This document shows positions 31,127 through 32,571 of a DNA stretch of 32,571 nucleotides, piece after piece. The DNA comes from Streptomyces sp. Ncost-T10-10d (lineage in GTDB: Bacteria > Actinomycetota > Actinomycetes > Streptomycetales > Streptomycetaceae): NCBI RefSeq assembly GCF_900091955.1, contig NZ_FMDF01000142.1:1-32571 (forward strand), written 5' to 3'. The position numbers were made by a program, and so were the translations under genes. How positions within the stretch are numbered: position 1 is the stretch's first letter; each line of letters opens with the position of its first letter. The notes beneath the pieces are model-generated. The model saw only the letters and a list, made by a program, of their open reading frames with translations. It searched no databases and had not been told where the DNA came from.

Positions 31127-32571
31127 ATGTCTTCCACCCTCACCCGCCCGGTCGCGCCCGCCGGCCAGGTCCGAACGGGAGGCCCTGGGCGGCGTACCCG
31201 GATCCTGGCCCTTCCGGAGGCCCGCTGGGCCGCGGCCGCGCTGCTGCTCTTCCTGGTCGCGCTGCCCCTGCAACTGCTCGGCGCACCGTGGTGGACCTGG
31301 GGCCCGCTGTACGCGATGACGTACATCACGGGCGGCTGGGAGCCGGGCCTGGAAGGGCTGAAGGCACTCAGGGAAAAGACGCTCGACGTCGATCTGCTGA
31401 TGGTCGTCGCGGCTCTCGGCGCGGCGGCGATCGGGCAGGTGCTGGACGGCGCCCTGCTGATCGTCATCTTCGCCACCTCGGGAGCTCTGGAGGCGTTCGC
31501 CGCCGCGCGGACCGCCGACTCGGTGCGTGGTCTGCTCGATCTCGCGCCCGCCACGGCGACCCGCCAAGGCGACGGCGGGGCCGAAGAGGCCGTGCCCGCC
31601 CACCAGTTGAAGGTCGGGGACGTGATCCTGGTACGCCCCGGCGAGCGCGTCGGGGCCGACGGCCGGGTGCTCGACGGGGCGAGCGAGGTGGACCAGGCGA
31701 CGATCACGGGCGAGCCGCTGCCGGTGGCCAAGGAACCCGGCGACGAGGTCTTCGCGGGAACCCTGAACGGCACCGGGGCGCTGCGGGTGACCGTGGAGCG
31801 CGACCCGTCCGATTCGGTGATCGCCCGGATCGTCGCCATGGTCGAGGAGGCATCGGGGACGAAGGCCCCGACCCAGCTGTTCATCGAGAAGGTCGAACAG
31901 CGGTACTCGATGGGCATGGTGGCCGCCACCGTCGCCCTGTTCGCCGTACCCCTGGCCTTCGGCGCGGCACTGCAGCCGACGCTGCTCCGGGCGATGACCT
32001 TCATGATCGTGGCCTCGCCGTGCGCCGTGGTGCTGGCCACGATGCCGCCACTGCTGTCCGCGATCGCCAACGCCGGACGGTACGGGGTGCTCATCAAGTC
32101 CGCCGTGGTGATGGAACGCCTCGGTCTGATCGACGCCGTCGCACTCGACAAGACGGGCACCCTGACCGAAGGCACCCCACGCCTCACCGACATCCGTCCG
32201 CTCCCGTCCTCGGGCCTGACCGAGGAGGCCCTGCTCATGCTGGCGGCGGCGGCCGAGCATCCCAGCGAACACCCCCTCGCCCGCGCCGTCACCGAAGCAG
32301 CCCGGACTCGCGGTCTCGCGCTGCCGTCGGTGGCGGACTTCACCTCCGCCCCCGGCACCGGCGTGAGCGCCACCGTTGACGGCCGCACCGTCGCCGTCGG
32401 CACGCCCGGCCCGCCTGCTGGACGTTCCTGCCGGCGAGGCCGAGGCCGAGGCCGAAGCCGCCGCCGAACTCGCCGCGCGGCTGGAGGAGGACGGCCGCAC
32501 CGCCGCCCTCGTCGTGCTCGACGGCATCCCCGTGGGCGTCCTGGGCATCGCCGACCGGCTGCGTACCGACG
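31127..32571 (+). CDS. P1B-4-type metal-exporting ATPase, cut by window end, apparent frameshift
   Basis: This is a heavy-metal P-type ATPase without an N-terminal metal-binding domain. Motifs seen are TGEPLPV (actuator domain), S297-P-C299 in the membrane site (SPC marks the Co/Ni/Fe-type P1B-4 group), the phosphorylated D341 in DKTGTLTEG and SEHPLARA (the HP motif). AAGGA lies 9 bases before the ATG. At about base 32408 (codon 427) the frame slips: VAVGTP is followed by Arg-rich nonsense. One base later the frame gives a normal continuation (LLDVPAGEAEAEAE, then VVLDGIPVGVLGIADRL). One extra G or C at 32405-32412 explains this. It is divergent from, and probably controlled by, the NmtR-like repressor. 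The C-terminal part lies outside the window. Confidence 0.85.
   Translation, partial: MSSTLTRPVAPAGQVRTGGPGRRTRILALPEARWAAAALLLFLVALPLQLLGAPWWTWGPLYAMTYITGGWEPGLEGLKALREKTLDVDLLMVVAALGAAAIGQVLDGALLIVIFATSGALEAFAAARTADSVRGLLDLAPATATRQGDGGAEEAVPAHQLKVGDVILVRPGERVGADGRVLDGASEVDQATITGEPLPVAKEPGDEVFAGTLNGTGALRVTVERDPSDSVIARIVAMVEEASGTKAPTQLFIEKVEQRYSMGMVAATVALFAVPLAFGAALQPTLLRAMTFMIVASPCAVVLATMPPLLSAIANAGRYGVLIKSAVVMERLGLIDAVALDKTGTLTEGTPRLTDIRPLPSSGLTEEALLMLAAAAEHPSEHPLARAVTEAARTRGLALPSVADFTSAPGTGVSATVDGRTVAVGTPGPPAGRSCRRGRGRGRSRRRTRRAAGGGRPHRRPRRARRHPRGRPGHRRPAAYR

Noticed and set aside
1..32571. Mobile elements, phage genes, tRNAs or CRISPR arrays
   Set aside because: No transposase or integrase motif, terminal inverted repeats, tRNA-like fold or regular repeat-spacer pattern was seen anywhere in the window.

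Overview
The very high GC content, codon bias (only one in-frame TTA noticed) and gene content (actinobacterial-type uptake hydrogenase, NRPS genes, glpF-glpK, MarR and ArsR regulators) point to a Streptomyces or close relative. No database search was possible; family calls rest on motifs and gene order.

Region 1 (1-14602, + strand) is a [NiFe]-hydrogenase locus of the group 1h, actinobacterial high-affinity type. It opens with the 3' part of hypX, which carries an apparent +1 frameshift. The small and large subunits follow (hhyS, hhyL). Next comes a tightly coupled set of accessory genes: a NifU-like protein, a Cys/His-rich DUF5947-like protein, a DUF6084-like protein, an unknown 482-residue protein and the maturation protease. 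A tiny membrane protein gene and hypA-hypB-hypF-hypC-hypD-hypE complete the locus. Five ATGA stop/start overlaps link hhyL through the protease. HypX and HypA-F build and insert the Ni-Fe(CN)2CO centre, the protease trims the large subunit, and the accessory proteins are candidates for Fe-S handling or electron transfer. A large hairpin closes the locus.

Region 2 (15086-26619, + strand) is a compact biosynthetic operon that I do not match to a known product. An SbnA-like and an SbnB-like enzyme should make L-2,3-diaminopropionate. An MFS exporter, a methyltransferase, an A-PCP-C NRPS and a free-standing A-PCP protein follow. The last gene is an unusual in-frame fusion: an NRPS-type thioesterase, then an internal twin-arginine signal-like segment, then a complete M20 metallopeptidase. 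The condensation domain has HExxxDG in place of HHxxxDG, the second adenylation domain lacks the amino-acid-anchoring Asp, and the first gene has a TTA codon at codon 17, suggesting bldA control. This is the best candidate here for an undescribed system: a split dimodular diaminopropionate-peptide pathway with a built-in hydrolase.

Region 3 (26683-32571) is mostly housekeeping. It holds glpK and glpF (-), a MarR regulator (-) divergent from an alpha/beta hydrolase (+) with two operator-like repeats between them, and an NmtR-like Ni/Co-sensing ArsR repressor (-) divergent from a P1B-4-type metal ATPase (+). The ATPase runs off the window and also shows an apparent one-base frameshift. The two apparent frameshifts (hypX and the ATPase) are both single extra C/G bases, so sequencing error is a real alternative to gene decay.
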